Assembly: GCA_902634075.1 (NCBI GenBank)
Contig: CACPJA010000011.1
Coordinates: 1 to 38,263, forward strand
DNA from: an uncultured Gammaproteobacteria bacterium
GTDB lineage: Bacteria; Pseudomonadota; Gammaproteobacteria; Steroidobacterales; UBA11654
Direction of reading: 5' to 3'
DNA: 38,263 nucleotides
Below, piece after piece: positions 1-9,577 of the stretch (position 1 is its first letter; each line of letters begins with the position of its first letter). The notes below the pieces were generated by a model. That model was not told the DNA's origin. It ran no database searches and was given only the letters and a program-made list of their open reading frames with translations. A program made the position numbers and the translations under genes.

Positions 1-1
1 T

Positions 2-208
2 CAGGCACTGACTCTATTTGGAACAGGGGATCCTAAATTAATGGCTGGTGGTATTTCACAAGCTTTGGTTACTACTATGCTTGGCCTTATTGTAGCCATA
101 CCTTTGGTTTTTCTCCACAGCGTCCTGACCAGTTGGAGCGGCTCTTTAATTGAAATTATAGAGGAACAAAGTGCCGGGCTTATTGCTAGAAACGCAGGGA
201 AAAAATAG
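2..208 (+). CDS. MotA/TolQ/ExbB proton-channel family protein, C-terminal end only (TtpC-like)
   Basis: Open reading frame entering from the left edge; 68 codons are visible before the TAG at 206-208. The visible part has the family-typical LFGTGDPKLMAGGISQAL segment followed by a hydrophobic helix (MLGLIVAIPLVFL) and a short charged tail ending in GKK, which matches the last two membrane helices of TolQ/ExbB proteins. It is followed 9 nt later by a second complete ExbB. In TonB2-type clusters the first of two such proteins is the long periplasmic-extended TtpC-like protein; that identity is inferred from gene order because the N-terminal extension lies outside the window. Role by family: part of the inner-membrane proton channel that powers TonB. 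Confidence 0.8.
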   Translation, partial: QALTLFGTGDPKLMAGGISQALVTTMLGLIVAIPLVFLHSVLTSWSGSLIEIIEEQSAGLIARNAGKK

Positions 209-217
209 TGTTGTTTT

Positions 218-835
218 ATGTCATATCTGAGAAATTTATTACGTTGGTTTGAGCAACAATCTAGGGGCAGGGAAACCACTGTAATTGTTGCTGTATCTTC
301 AGTAATTGTAGCCATTATCCTGTTTATCGTTTTACCGGAAATAAGAGAGTTCTTTGAAGCTGGCGGGCCCGTTCTCTGGGGTATTCTTATGGTTACAATC
401 ATTATGTGGACGCTAATTATTGAGCGATTTTGGTTTTTCCAATATCTATTACCTCAGAAGCGACTTGAGATTATTGATGAATGGGGTTCAGTCAATAATA
501 AAGGGGATTGGTTTTCCATGAGAATGAGAGATCAAATGATCTCTGAAGTTTCAACCGAGACCAAACGCTTTTTATTGACCATAGAGACAATGATGCAGAT
601 TCTTCCTCTTTTGGGACTCCTGGGAACCGTTGTGGGCATGATTAAGGTTTTTGATGTGATGACATTTTTTGGCACTGGCAATGCAAGACTTATGGCAAGC
701 GGTGTTTCACAGGCTACAATTCCAACAATGGCAGGTTTAGTGGCAGCTATTTCAGGGCTCTATATTGCCAACCTTTTAAAACGAAAAGCTGACGATGAAA
801 TCGCACGTATCGCTGATCAGCTAATAATCGATTGA
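218..835 (+). CDS. exbB: ExbB-type biopolymer transport protein (MotA/TolQ/ExbB)
   Basis: 205-residue inner-membrane protein. A hydrophobic segment lies near residues 22-40 and another near 50-70 (GPVLWGILMVTIIMWTLII), and the conserved MotA/TolQ/ExbB core runs from about 125 to 195 (LPLLGLLGTVVGMIKVFDVM, then SGVSQATIPTMAGLVAAISG). This GLLGTVVGM segment is the family signature of the pore-lining helices. It lies 9 nt after the preceding TolQ-like gene and ends just before the first exbD, so the set is one operon. Function by family: pentameric proton channel subunit that, with ExbD, converts the proton-motive force into TonB movement for outer-membrane receptor import. Length fits short TonB2-type ExbB proteins. 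Confidence 0.93.
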   Translation: MSYLRNLLRWFEQQSRGRETTVIVAVSSVIVAIILFIVLPEIREFFEAGGPVLWGILMVTIIMWTLIIERFWFFQYLLPQKRLEIIDEWGSVNNKGDWFSMRMRDQMISEVSTETKRFLLTIETMMQILPLLGLLGTVVGMIKVFDVMTFFGTGNARLMASGVSQATIPTMAGLVAAISGLYIANLLKRKADDEIARIADQLIID

Positions 836-841
836 TGTGTG

Positions 842-1243
842 ATGAGAAGAAAGTTTAAAAAAAATCGAGAAGAAAGTGAGATCAATATCACGCCTATGCT
901 TGATATCGTCTTCATCATGCTGATCTTCTTTATTGTCACCACATCATTTGTCAAAGAAATCTCTATCGATGTGAATCGACCCACTAAATCTCCAATTAAA
1001 GAGCAAAAGAAATCAGAAGTTATCTCAGTAAGAATCTCAGGAGAAGGGCAAATCTTTGTTCAAGATAGACTAATAACCCTGGATGCCGTGAGAGCTAATA
1101 TTGAATCTAATCTTGCATTAAAACCACAAGCGACAGTCGTTGTTGTTTCTGATCGAGAAGCAGATGCTGGATTCTTGGTTAAGGTGATTGACCAGTCAAG
1201 ATTAGCCGGGGCGAGGAATGTATCACTAGCGGCTCAAAAATAA
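842..1243 (+). CDS. exbD: ExbD biopolymer transport protein, first copy
   Basis: 133 residues from the ATG at 842; a GTG at 839 is an alternative one codon upstream. A short basic cytoplasmic tail (MRRKFKKNREE) is followed by INITPMLDIVFIMLIFF, a single membrane helix carrying the conserved Asp (PMLD) that ExbD proteins need for proton coupling, and then a periplasmic ExbD/TolR domain to the C-terminus. It is followed 4 nt after its stop by a second exbD. The first 40 residues of the two copies are almost the same, while the periplasmic domains differ clearly, so they are paralogues rather than a recent identical duplication. Role by family: stator partner of ExbB in TonB energisation. Confidence 0.92.
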   Translation: MRRKFKKNREESEINITPMLDIVFIMLIFFIVTTSFVKEISIDVNRPTKSPIKEQKKSEVISVRISGEGQIFVQDRLITLDAVRANIESNLALKPQATVVVVSDREADAGFLVKVIDQSRLAGARNVSLAAQK

Positions 1244-1247
1244 TTTT

Positions 1248-1649
1248 ATGATTAGAAAGAGAAGAAGAGAAGAAGAAGACAGCGAAATTAATATTACGCC
1301 GATGATGGATATTGTCTTCATCATGCTGATCTTCTTTATTGTCACCACATCTTTCATAAAAGAGACTGGCATTGACCCCAATCGACCAGAAGCTGAAACT
1401 GCCATGAGAGCTGAACAGGGTAATATACTCATAGCTATCTCTCCCAGCGATCAGATCTGGATGAACAAGAATCAGATTCAATTAGAGTCAGTGAGAATAT
1501 TGATGGAAGCTGCTCATGCTGAAAACCCTGAAAGCAGCGTTGTGATTGTTGCCGATGAATTAGCGTCGACAGGATTGGTCATAGATATTATGGATCAGAT
1601 TCGCCTTGGCGGTATTTCCAAAGTTTCCCTGTCTGCAAAAGAAAAATAA
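1248..1649 (+). CDS. exbD: ExbD biopolymer transport protein, second copy
   Basis: 133 residues. The architecture matches the first copy: a basic start (MIRKRRREEEDSE), the INITPMMDIVFIMLIFF helix with the conserved Asp, and a periplasmic TolR-like domain. The start codon lies 4 nt after the first exbD stop, which suggests translational coupling. A 38-nt stretch covering the membrane helix (1314-1351) is identical to 908-945 in the first copy. Paired ExbD paralogues could form a heteromeric stator; this is inference. It ends just before tonB. Confidence 0.92.
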   Translation: MIRKRRREEEDSEINITPMMDIVFIMLIFFIVTTSFIKETGIDPNRPEAETAMRAEQGNILIAISPSDQIWMNKNQIQLESVRILMEAAHAENPESSVVIVADELASTGLVIDIMDQIRLGGISKVSLSAKEK

Positions 1650-1653
1650 AACA

Positions 1654-2304
1654 ATGGAATCATTAACAATTAATTTGAAGCCAGAATTTAGATACCTCAC
1701 TGCTTTGTTGATAGGGGTAATCATTACTTTATGTTTGTTTTTTCTGATGCAAGCATTGATTGATTCTGGAGATCAAAGATTTCGTTCTTCATCCGAAGGA
1801 CAAATGATGGAATTTATTCGTATCAAGGATGACGAGAGTTTAAGCTTTAAGGACAGAAGAAAGCCCATAAAGCCTAAGCCACCTAAAGAGCCTCCGCCAC
1901 CTCCTAAATTAATAGTGAACAAGCAGGTAAAACCAACCTTGAATAAAGTTAAGATGGAAATTCCTGATATAGATTTACCGACGATTGCTGGAGGAGGTCC
2001 TTTTTTAGGGAACTGGCAAGGAAACCCTCTTGCTGAAGGGGATGTATTACCTATAGTAAGAATAGATCCACAATGGCCTAGAGAAGCACTAGTTGAAGGT
2101 ATAGAAGGTTATGTGGTTGTTGAGGTTACTATAGCGACAGACGGTTCTGTCAGAGGTGTGGTTGTGGTGGAATCAGTTCCCAAGAGAGTTTTTGATCGGA
2201 ATGTGATCAGGGCCGTTCTGAAATGGAAATTTAAACCAAGAATTATCAATGGAGTGCCTGTTGAAAGAAAAGCCATGCAGACACTAGAATTTAAATTAGA
2301 TTAG
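1654..2304 (+). CDS. tonB: TonB family energy transducer
   Basis: 216 residues from the ATG at 1654; this start puts one membrane anchor near the N-terminus (residues about 14-34, LTALLIGVIITLCLFFL) and leaves 4 nt after the upstream stop. A proline/lysine-rich stretch follows (residues about 70-85, KPIKPKPPKEPPPPPK), which spans the periplasm. The TonB C-terminal domain covers about residues 130-215, with the characteristic YPREA-like start (here WPREALVEGIEGYVVVEV), VFDRNVIRAVLKWKFKP and a final beta strand. Role by family: carries energy from the ExbBD complex to outer-membrane TonB-dependent receptors. Its short length and place after exbB-exbD match TonB2-type transducers. Confidence 0.93.
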   Translation: MESLTINLKPEFRYLTALLIGVIITLCLFFLMQALIDSGDQRFRSSSEGQMMEFIRIKDDESLSFKDRRKPIKPKPPKEPPPPPKLIVNKQVKPTLNKVKMEIPDIDLPTIAGGGPFLGNWQGNPLAEGDVLPIVRIDPQWPREALVEGIEGYVVVEVTIATDGSVRGVVVVESVPKRVFDRNVIRAVLKWKFKPRIINGVPVERKAMQTLEFKLD

Positions 2305-2307
2305 CTT

Positions 2308-3585
2308 ATGACGAAATTTATTAACTTCAGGAAATTGTTGATTGTATTGCCATTGTTACTAGGTGTGTATGCAGAGTATTCAATTTCTGAGTCATTGCCA
2401 AAATATCATCCTCTACGAGAGGATCGTGTGGCAATTGAGCGACCAAATTCAGCAAGGCAGATGACCAATAATGTCAATAAGAAATTTGAAGGGATTGCCG
2501 ATCGCTTTGGAGATAATGATTTTGAAGGAGCAATGGAAAACTTACAGAAAATGTTGAGTTGGAATTTGTCAAAATACGAAGAAGCCGTGGTGTATCAATT
2601 TATGGGATTCATCTATGTTAATCAGAACAAGATAGATGACGCAATTGAGGTATTTAGTAAATGTGTTGAATACAATGTCTTAGGTAACACACAACATCAA
2701 GGAACCTTATTTAATATCGCTAGTCTTTATGGTTCCAAAGAGCAATGGGACCTTGCTATTGCTTCTTTGATGGAATTTTTTAAATATGAAAAGGACCCAG
2801 CTGCAGAATCCTATATCATGACAGGCATCGCTTATTTCCAACAAGGGAAACCTTTAGAAGCGTTGCCTTATATCACTATGGCTAATCTCAAATCTTTAGA
2901 GCCAAAACAGAGTTGGCTTGAGTTAGAGCTTGCTATCTTATTTCTTAATAAACGTTATGACGACGCCATTAATATTGTTAAGCAGCTTGCAACATATTGG
3001 CCAGAGAAAGAAAAATACTGGGAAACAATGGCTGGCGCATACATGGAAATGCAAAAGGATGCAGACGCATTAGCTGCCCTAAATTTGGGATATAAAAACA
3101 ACTCTATTGAGAAAAAAGAGACGCTTGAGAGTTTGGCAAGATTAAGTCTATATTTAGAGATTCCCTATCAGGCAGCTGTGATTATGCAAGAAAATATGGA
3201 TGCTGGTTTAATCGAGAAGAACGAGGACAACCTAAGACTGCTTTTAGGCGCATGGACTTCAGCAAGAGAATTCAAAGAAGCTATAGAAGTAATAGATGTT
3301 CTTGCCCCCATGATAGAAGATGGATCATTGTTCATTCAGAAGGCCATGTTGCTTAATGAAATGAGCGATTGGGATGGAATTAAAGAAGCGACAGAAATGG
3401 CCTTGCTTGATCCTAATCTTGAGAATCCTGGGGATGTCTTTATTCTCAGAGGAATGGCACACACAGAACTTGAAGAATATGATCAAGCCATTGAATCTTT
3501 CACTGAAGCTATAGAAATTGGTACCGAGAGTAATAAAAGAAACGCAGAATCTTGGATAGAATACGTCTCCGATAGACGAGGTTAG
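2308..3585 (+). CDS. Secreted tetratricopeptide-repeat protein of the TonB2-type cluster
   Basis: 425 residues, starting 3 nt after tonB. A hydrophobic stretch at residues 9-22 (KLLIVLPLLLGVYA) looks like a signal peptide, so the protein is probably periplasmic. The rest is helical with TPR-like repeats, including segments near 65-130, 170-200 and a clear C-terminal pair around 375-410 (ILRGMAHTELEEYDQAIESF). A TPR protein closes the TonB2 operon in Vibrio and many marine gammaproteobacteria, where it is associated with TonB2 function; assignment here rests on that gene order. It ends 1 nt before the oppositely oriented plsC stop. Confidence 0.85.
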   Translation: MTKFINFRKLLIVLPLLLGVYAEYSISESLPKYHPLREDRVAIERPNSARQMTNNVNKKFEGIADRFGDNDFEGAMENLQKMLSWNLSKYEEAVVYQFMGFIYVNQNKIDDAIEVFSKCVEYNVLGNTQHQGTLFNIASLYGSKEQWDLAIASLMEFFKYEKDPAAESYIMTGIAYFQQGKPLEALPYITMANLKSLEPKQSWLELELAILFLNKRYDDAINIVKQLATYWPEKEKYWETMAGAYMEMQKDADALAALNLGYKNNSIEKKETLESLARLSLYLEIPYQAAVIMQENMDAGLIEKNEDNLRLLLGAWTSAREFKEAIEVIDVLAPMIEDGSLFIQKAMLLNEMSDWDGIKEATEMALLDPNLENPGDVFILRGMAHTELEEYDQAIESFTEAIEIGTESNKRNAESWIEYVSDRRG

Positions 3586-3586
3586 A

Positions 3587-4315
3587 TTAAGAGAAAGACC
3601 TGTGGTTCAGATCAGGTTCGTTCAGATCTCCAAGAATAATTTTCCTAGACTCATCAGATAATTCCTGCGGATTTGTGAATTCATTGGAGGTATTGAGTGG
3701 CGGATGAATCTTTATGTGTAGACTCACTTTTTTTGGTAACCAACTCTCAGACCTAAGTAAATCTCTGCTTCCATTAATGGTTATTGGGATGACTGGGCTT
3801 TTATTTCTAATTGCTGTGATAAATGCTCCCCTTTTAAATTTTAAGAGGCCCTTGTCTTTTATAAATGTCGCTTCAGGAAAGAAGACAATAGAATCTTGTG
3901 CTTTATTGCTTTTCATAATTTTGTTTAAGTCATCCGCCCCTTTCTTAGGGTTTACTCTATCCACAAGATGTGTACCTAACTTTCCAAGAACATAATTGGC
4001 AAAGGGGATATGCTTTAATTCTTTTTTGGCAACATAGCCAAATTTAGGAGGCAACGCAGCTGCCATAATCATAGGGTCAGTGTAACTGGCATGGTTTGCA
4101 ACCAAAATTGAGGGCCCGTCCACAAGGTGCTCACTACCTTCGACATTAAGTTCTATGCCCATTAGTTTTAGCATTGCAGATGCAGATCTTTTCCCCAATG
4201 TCCTAGTGGATTCCACTGTGCGTGTAAAAGGAAAGCAGCATACCATGATCAAGAGAGTGACGGTGAAGACCAGCCATGCCCAAGAACCGAATAAATACAT
4301 AGAAACACTTTTCAT
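3587..4315 (-). CDS. plsC: 1-acyl-sn-glycerol-3-phosphate acyltransferase (PlsC/LPLAT family)
   Basis: 242 residues, minus strand. An N-terminal membrane segment (residues about 8-30) precedes the acyltransferase domain. The catalytic HX4D motif is seen as H75-ASYT-D80 in NHASYTD, and the substrate-binding FPE motif as FFPEATF around residues 145-151; a later PVIPITINGS block fits family block IV. The reaction by family is transfer of an acyl chain to lysophosphatidic acid to give phosphatidic acid at the inner membrane. Several PlsC-like paralogues exist in gammaproteobacteria, some acting on other lysolipids, so the exact acceptor is not certain. It is divergent from xerD and convergent with the TPR gene. 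Confidence 0.88.
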   Translation of the reverse strand: MKSVSMYLFGSWAWLVFTVTLLIMVCCFPFTRTVESTRTLGKRSASAMLKLMGIELNVEGSEHLVDGPSILVANHASYTDPMIMAAALPPKFGYVAKKELKHIPFANYVLGKLGTHLVDRVNPKKGADDLNKIMKSNKAQDSIVFFPEATFIKDKGLLKFKRGAFITAIRNKSPVIPITINGSRDLLRSESWLPKKVSLHIKIHPPLNTSNEFTNPQELSDESRKIILGDLNEPDLNHRSFS

Positions 4316-4327
4316 GGAATTTTTATA

Positions 4328-4358
4328 TTGTGTATATTAAAAACAACATAATACACAA
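4328..4358. promoter_or_regulatory. Inverted repeat between divergent plsC and xerD, possible operator
   Basis: The 65-bp gap between the plsC and xerD start codons holds a perfect 8-bp inverted repeat, TTGTGTAT at 4328-4335 and ATACACAA at 4351-4358, separated by 15 bp of A-rich sequence. The symmetric centre lies between the two starts. This could be a dimeric repressor site or a chance feature of AT-rich DNA; no regulator is known here. Confidence 0.3.
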
Positions 4359-4380
4359 AACTAGGCAATGAAAAAAACTC

Positions 4381-5283
4381 ATGACTAATAATTCTGATAG
4401 CGATCAAATTATTGATACTTTCATAGATTCAATATGGCTGGAACAGGGCCTTTCTAAATCCACTTTGAGCGCCTATCGTTCTGATATTAATGTTTTAGGC
4501 AAATGGGCTTTAAGCAAACATCTCAAGATCGAGGACATTTCACGTGCCGATCTTCTCGATTTTATAGCAGATAAAGCCCATTCTGGAATCAGTGCAAGAA
4601 CCTCAGCGAGAATGCTATCTTCATTTCGGCGATTCTATGGTTATCTTTTTCAAGAGGAAATAATATCGACTAATCCCACCGAAAAAATTTCTATGCCAAA
4701 AATAGGTAAGAGTCTTCCAAAGTTATTGACAGAGGAAGAAGTCCTTCAATTGATTAAGGCGCCCAACTCAAAAAAACCTCTGGGTTTTAGAGACAGAACA
4801 ATGTTAGAAATTCTTTATGCTACCGGCTTAAGGGTGTCTGAACTGGTAAGTCTCAAGCAAGCAGATGTAAACCTGAATCAAGGCTATGTAAGGGTAATGG
4901 GAAAGGGGAACAAAGAACGATTAGTGCCTATGGGCACTATAGCAAAACGACGGTTGAAGAATTTTCTGGATGGACCAATTACAGAGATCTTGGGAGAAAG
5001 ACAATCAGAATTCTTGTTTCCAACGAAGACATCCGAACACATTTCAAGACAGGCTTTTTGGCAAATTATTAAGAAATATTCTAAAAAAGTTGGTATCAAA
5101 TCAGATTTATCTCCACACAGTTTGAGGCATGCTTTTGCAACTCATTTGATTAATCACGGTGCAGACTTAAGGGTAGTGCAAATGCTTTTAGGCCATAGTG
5201 ATTTGTCCACTACCCAAATTTACACGCACATTGCTCAACATCGTTTAAAAGATATTCATCAAAAACATCACCCAAGGGGATGA
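4381..5283 (+). CDS. xerD: Site-specific tyrosine recombinase XerD
   Basis: 300 residues, the usual length for XerC/XerD. An N-terminal SAM-like core-binding domain (residues about 8-95) is followed by the catalytic domain. All six catalytic residues are visible: R151 (ATGLRVSEL), K175 (GKGNKERLVP), H246 and R249 (PHSLRHAF), H272 (LLGHSDLST) and nucleophile Y281 (TQIYTH). The direct downstream neighbour is dsbC, which is the conserved gammaproteobacterial xerD-dsbC pair and separates it from XerC. Role by family: with XerC, resolves chromosome dimers at dif near the terminus, under FtsK control. The short spacer before the ATG has no clear Shine-Dalgarno. Confidence 0.93.
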   Translation: MTNNSDSDQIIDTFIDSIWLEQGLSKSTLSAYRSDINVLGKWALSKHLKIEDISRADLLDFIADKAHSGISARTSARMLSSFRRFYGYLFQEEIISTNPTEKISMPKIGKSLPKLLTEEEVLQLIKAPNSKKPLGFRDRTMLEILYATGLRVSELVSLKQADVNLNQGYVRVMGKGNKERLVPMGTIAKRRLKNFLDGPITEILGERQSEFLFPTKTSEHISRQAFWQIIKKYSKKVGIKSDLSPHSLRHAFATHLINHGADLRVVQMLLGHSDLSTTQIYTHIAQHRLKDIHQKHHPRG

Positions 5284-5303
5284 GATTTTTATAAACTAGA
5301 CCA

Positions 5304-6041
5304 ATGATTCGTTACCTAACAATGATTGCTTGTATGACTTGCGTGTTTGGAACTCTGAGCCTTAATTCTGAGGAAGATGATCCTGGGACAACTAGAGTAG
5401 AGGCGATTCTTTCTCAGTTGTCAGAATTTTTTCCAAATGATACGCATATCGACCTACAGCAATCACCTATCGATAATCTTTACACGGTTAAGATTGGATC
5501 CCAGGTTTTTTATGTTAGTGACGATGGAAAATACTTAATTAACGGGGATTTGTACGACACTGCATCCAGTGAGAATTTAACTGAGGCAGAACGAGAAAAT
5601 GTTCGCATTGATTATTTGAACTCAATCAGTTCGTCGTCAATGATAACTTTTGCTCCATCTGAGTATCAGCACACAATTACAATTTTTACAGATATTGATT
5701 GTGGCTATTGTCGAAAGTTTCACCAAGAAATAGAAGAGGTCTTGGATCAGGGAATCAGAGTGCAGTATGTATTTTTTCCAAGAAGCGGACCTGAAACAGA
5801 TAGCTGGTATAAGGCGCAAAAGGTTTGGTGCAGTGATAACCGACAGCAAGCAATTACTAAAGCCAAGCTAGGCGAAGAGTTCTCAAATAAAGTCTGCGCC
5901 AATGATCCCGTGCAAGATCACTATAATTTGGGGTTAATGTTTAATGTCCAAGGAACGCCGACGATGTTAACTGATAAAGGAGAAATGATAGTTGGCTATA
6001 TGCCTGCAGCTACTCTCCGAGCTCGATTAGATAACCAATAA
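5304..6041 (+). CDS. dsbC: Thiol:disulfide interchange protein DsbC
   Basis: 245 residues with a hydrophobic N-terminus (residues 4-20) that fits a Sec signal peptide, so periplasmic. Residues about 30-100 match the DsbC/G dimerisation domain, and the thioredoxin-like domain carries the DsbC-type active site CGYC at C133-C136 (DIDCGYCRKFHQ). The cis-proline loop is seen as GTPTM near residue 219. Another cysteine pair (C178 and C198 region) resembles the structural disulfide of DsbC. Role by family: isomerises wrong disulfide bonds in the periplasm, kept reduced by DsbD. It follows xerD by 20 nt, as in other gammaproteobacteria, but recJ is not next. Confidence 0.93.
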   Translation: MIRYLTMIACMTCVFGTLSLNSEEDDPGTTRVEAILSQLSEFFPNDTHIDLQQSPIDNLYTVKIGSQVFYVSDDGKYLINGDLYDTASSENLTEAERENVRIDYLNSISSSSMITFAPSEYQHTITIFTDIDCGYCRKFHQEIEEVLDQGIRVQYVFFPRSGPETDSWYKAQKVWCSDNRQQAITKAKLGEEFSNKVCANDPVQDHYNLGLMFNVQGTPTMLTDKGEMIVGYMPAATLRARLDNQ

Positions 6042-6049
6042 TACTAGGA

Positions 6050-6373
6050 CTATCGCTCTAGATATTTTAATTTATTCTTTACTTCTCTCCACTCATCAGC
6101 ATCTTCAGGTGGTTCAGGCGCTTCAGAAATTACTGGCCAAATTTCGCTGAGTTCTATATTAAGCTCTAAAAAGCCTTCTTGACCTTCAGGAATCTCATCA
6201 TCTGCAAAAATTGCATCGACAGGGCACTCAGGTTCACATAGAGCACAGTCAATGCATTCATCGGGGTTGATAACTAGCATGTTGGGACCTTCATGAAAGC
6301 AGTCCACAGGACAGACTTCGACGCAATCACCCAATTTGCACTTTATACAATTTTCACCCACTAAAAATGTCAT
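6050..6373 (-). CDS. fdxA: Seven-iron ferredoxin FdxA
   Basis: 107 residues, minus strand. The N-terminal half has the double cluster pattern of FdxA: C9, C17 and C50 for a [3Fe-4S] cluster and C21, C40, C43 and C46 for a [4Fe-4S] cluster ([14 protein letters not shown] and [12 protein letters not shown]). Extra cysteines at 12 and 25 are outside these ligands. The C-terminal half is acidic and has the [13 protein letters not shown] tail common in this family. It is a cytoplasmic electron carrier; its partner is not revealed by the context. It is 12 nt downstream of the NUDIX gene, so both are probably transcribed together from upstream of the tRNA. Confidence 0.93.
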   Translation of the reverse strand: MTFLVGENCIKCKLGDCVEVCPVDCFHEGPNMLVINPDECIDCALCEPECPVDAIFADDEIPEGQEGFLELNIELSEIWPVISEAPEPPEDADEWREVKNKLKYLER

Positions 6374-6385
6374 AAGTTTTCCGTT

Positions 6386-6910
6386 TTATTGAATCGTTTT
6401 ATATATCGGTTCAAAATCATCAGGTGGTTTTGCAATCATTCCTCTAAGAGCAATTTTCCCTGTCTCAAATGCCATATTATCCCAAGGAATATCATTTAAA
6501 GGAAACATTTTGACATCCAGGGACTCAACTCCAGGAGAGAACTCTAGTTTTTCTAGAGTTGCTCTAAAGAAGATATGTACTTGATTTGCATGAATAACAT
6601 CGATCATTGCTAACATTGGTCCAAGTGAAGGCGTGAACATTGCTTCCTCTTCAGATTCTCTAATAGCTCCTTGTTCAAGACTTTCTCCGTTCTCAAGGAA
6701 ACCTGCAGGAAGCGTCCAATAATTTCTTCTTGGTTCTATTGCTCTTAAGCACAAGAGAACTTCATTTTTGAAAATTGGCACAGTTCCTACGACAATTTTT
6801 GGATTTTCATAGTGGATGAATCCACAGCCACTGCAAACAAATCTTACCTTCGTATCATTCTCAGGAATAATCGATTCATTAGTCTTTCCACATTGATTGC
6901 AATATTTCAT
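6386..6910 (-). CDS. NUDIX hydrolase with N-terminal zinc ribbon
   Basis: 174 residues, minus strand. Two CxxC pairs at the N-terminus (CNQCGK at 4-7 and CSGCGF around 26-29) form a zinc ribbon. The NUDIX box follows near residues 70-92: GFLENGE, then seven residues, then RESEEEA, so the metal-binding RE..EE core is intact although the consensus terminal glycine is replaced, which is common in this subfamily. Substrate is not predictable; relatives hydrolyse nucleotide diphosphate derivatives such as ADP-ribose or NADH. It begins 16 nt after the tRNA-Leu gene and precedes fdxA. Confidence 0.87.
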   Translation of the reverse strand: MKYCNQCGKTNESIIPENDTKVRFVCSGCGFIHYENPKIVVGTVPIFKNEVLLCLRAIEPRRNYWTLPAGFLENGESLEQGAIRESEEEAMFTPSLGPMLAMIDVIHANQVHIFFRATLEKLEFSPGVESLDVKMFPLNDIPWDNMAFETGKIALRGMIAKPPDDFEPIYKTIQ

Positions 6911-6926
6911 AAGCTCGTCTTTATTA

Positions 6927-7010
6927 TGCCGGGAGAGAGACTCGAACTCTCACGGGTTTAACCCCACCGGATTTTGAATCCGGCGCGTCTACCAATTCCG
7001 CCATCCCGGC
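6927..7010 (-). tRNA. tRNA-Leu (anticodon CAA)
   Basis: 84 nt on the minus strand. The acceptor stem pairs GCCGGGA with TCCCGGC plus discriminator A. The D-loop contains TTGGTAGACGC, the anticodon stem CCGGA/TCCGG closes the 7-nt loop TTCAAAA with anticodon CAA, a class II long variable arm follows (GGGGTTAAACCC region), and the T-arm reads AGAGTTCGAGTCTCT. The 3' CCA is not encoded. It reads Leu UUG codons. It lies 16 nt before the NUDIX start codon on the same strand, so it is probably processed from a longer transcript. Confidence 0.96.
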
Positions 7011-7024
7011 TAAATCCTTATGGC

Positions 7025-7053
7025 AGAATACCTCTTGTTTATAGGACAGTCCA
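7025..7053 (-). promoter_or_regulatory. Possible sigma70 promoter for the tRNA-Leu/NUDIX/fdxA unit
   Basis: Reading the minus strand, a -35-like TGGACT (7053-7048) and a -10-like TATTCT (7030-7025) are 17 bp apart and lie 14 bp before the tRNA 5' end. Each matches the consensus at 4 of 6 positions. The location is right for a tRNA promoter, but the match is modest. Confidence 0.3.
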
Positions 7054-7070
7054 CAGGTCATAATGTTTTC

Positions 7071-9196
<2,126 letters not shown>

Positions 9197-9244
9197 TTGT
9201 TTCTGTGTCATAATTGCACATCTATTTTTACTCAAGGGAGCAAA

Positions 9245-9571
9245 ATGAGTATATTTTTTGAAAATGCATGGGCACAAGATGGCGGAGTAGGGGGCGACCC
9301 TATTATGTCGTTTATACCGTTAATTATTATTTTTGTTGTTTTTTATTTTTTACTCATTAGACCGCAGTCTAAGAAGCAAAAAGAACATCAAGAGATGATC
9401 ACTTCTTTAGAGGTTGGAAATGAAGTTGTAACCGCTGGAGGAATTTTAGGCAAGATTAAAGAAATTAATGACCAATACGTTCAGGTTCAGATATCAGACG
9501 ATACGGTTATCAAGGTGCAGAGACATACAATTGGATCTCTGTTGCCAAAAGGCACAATAAAAAAAGGTTAA
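9245..9571 (+). CDS. yajC: Sec translocon accessory protein YajC
   Basis: 108 residues from the ATG at 9245, chosen because AAGGGAG at 9234-9240 sits 4 nt upstream and because it gives the normal YajC N-terminus; a longer reading from 9197 has no such support. One membrane helix (residues about 20-38, PLIIIFVVFYFLLIRPQSKK) is followed by a small soluble domain (LEVGNEVVTAGGILGKI). YajC binds SecDF and the SecYEG translocon at the inner membrane. It precedes secD by 6 nt. Confidence 0.95.
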   Translation: MSIFFENAWAQDGGVGGDPIMSFIPLIIIFVVFYFLLIRPQSKKQKEHQEMITSLEVGNEVVTAGGILGKIKEINDQYVQVQISDDTVIKVQRHTIGSLLPKGTIKKG

Positions 9572-9577
9572 ATTTCG

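Noticed and set aside
1-402. Minus-strand open frame over the left edge
   Set aside because: It is antisense to the TolQ-like C-terminus and ExbB, both of which have clear family motifs.
4381-5283. Phage or integron integrase
   Set aside because: Length, catalytic set and the conserved xerD-dsbC neighbourhood fit housekeeping XerD; there are no phage genes, att sites or gene cassettes around it.
6386-6910. Inactive NUDIX protein because the box ends EEEAM instead of EExG
   Set aside because: The zinc-ribbon NUDIX subfamily often lacks that glycine, and the metal-binding glutamates are intact.
6927-7010. tRNA as insertion site of a mobile element
   Set aside because: No integrase, no direct repeat of the tRNA 3' end and only housekeeping genes on both sides.
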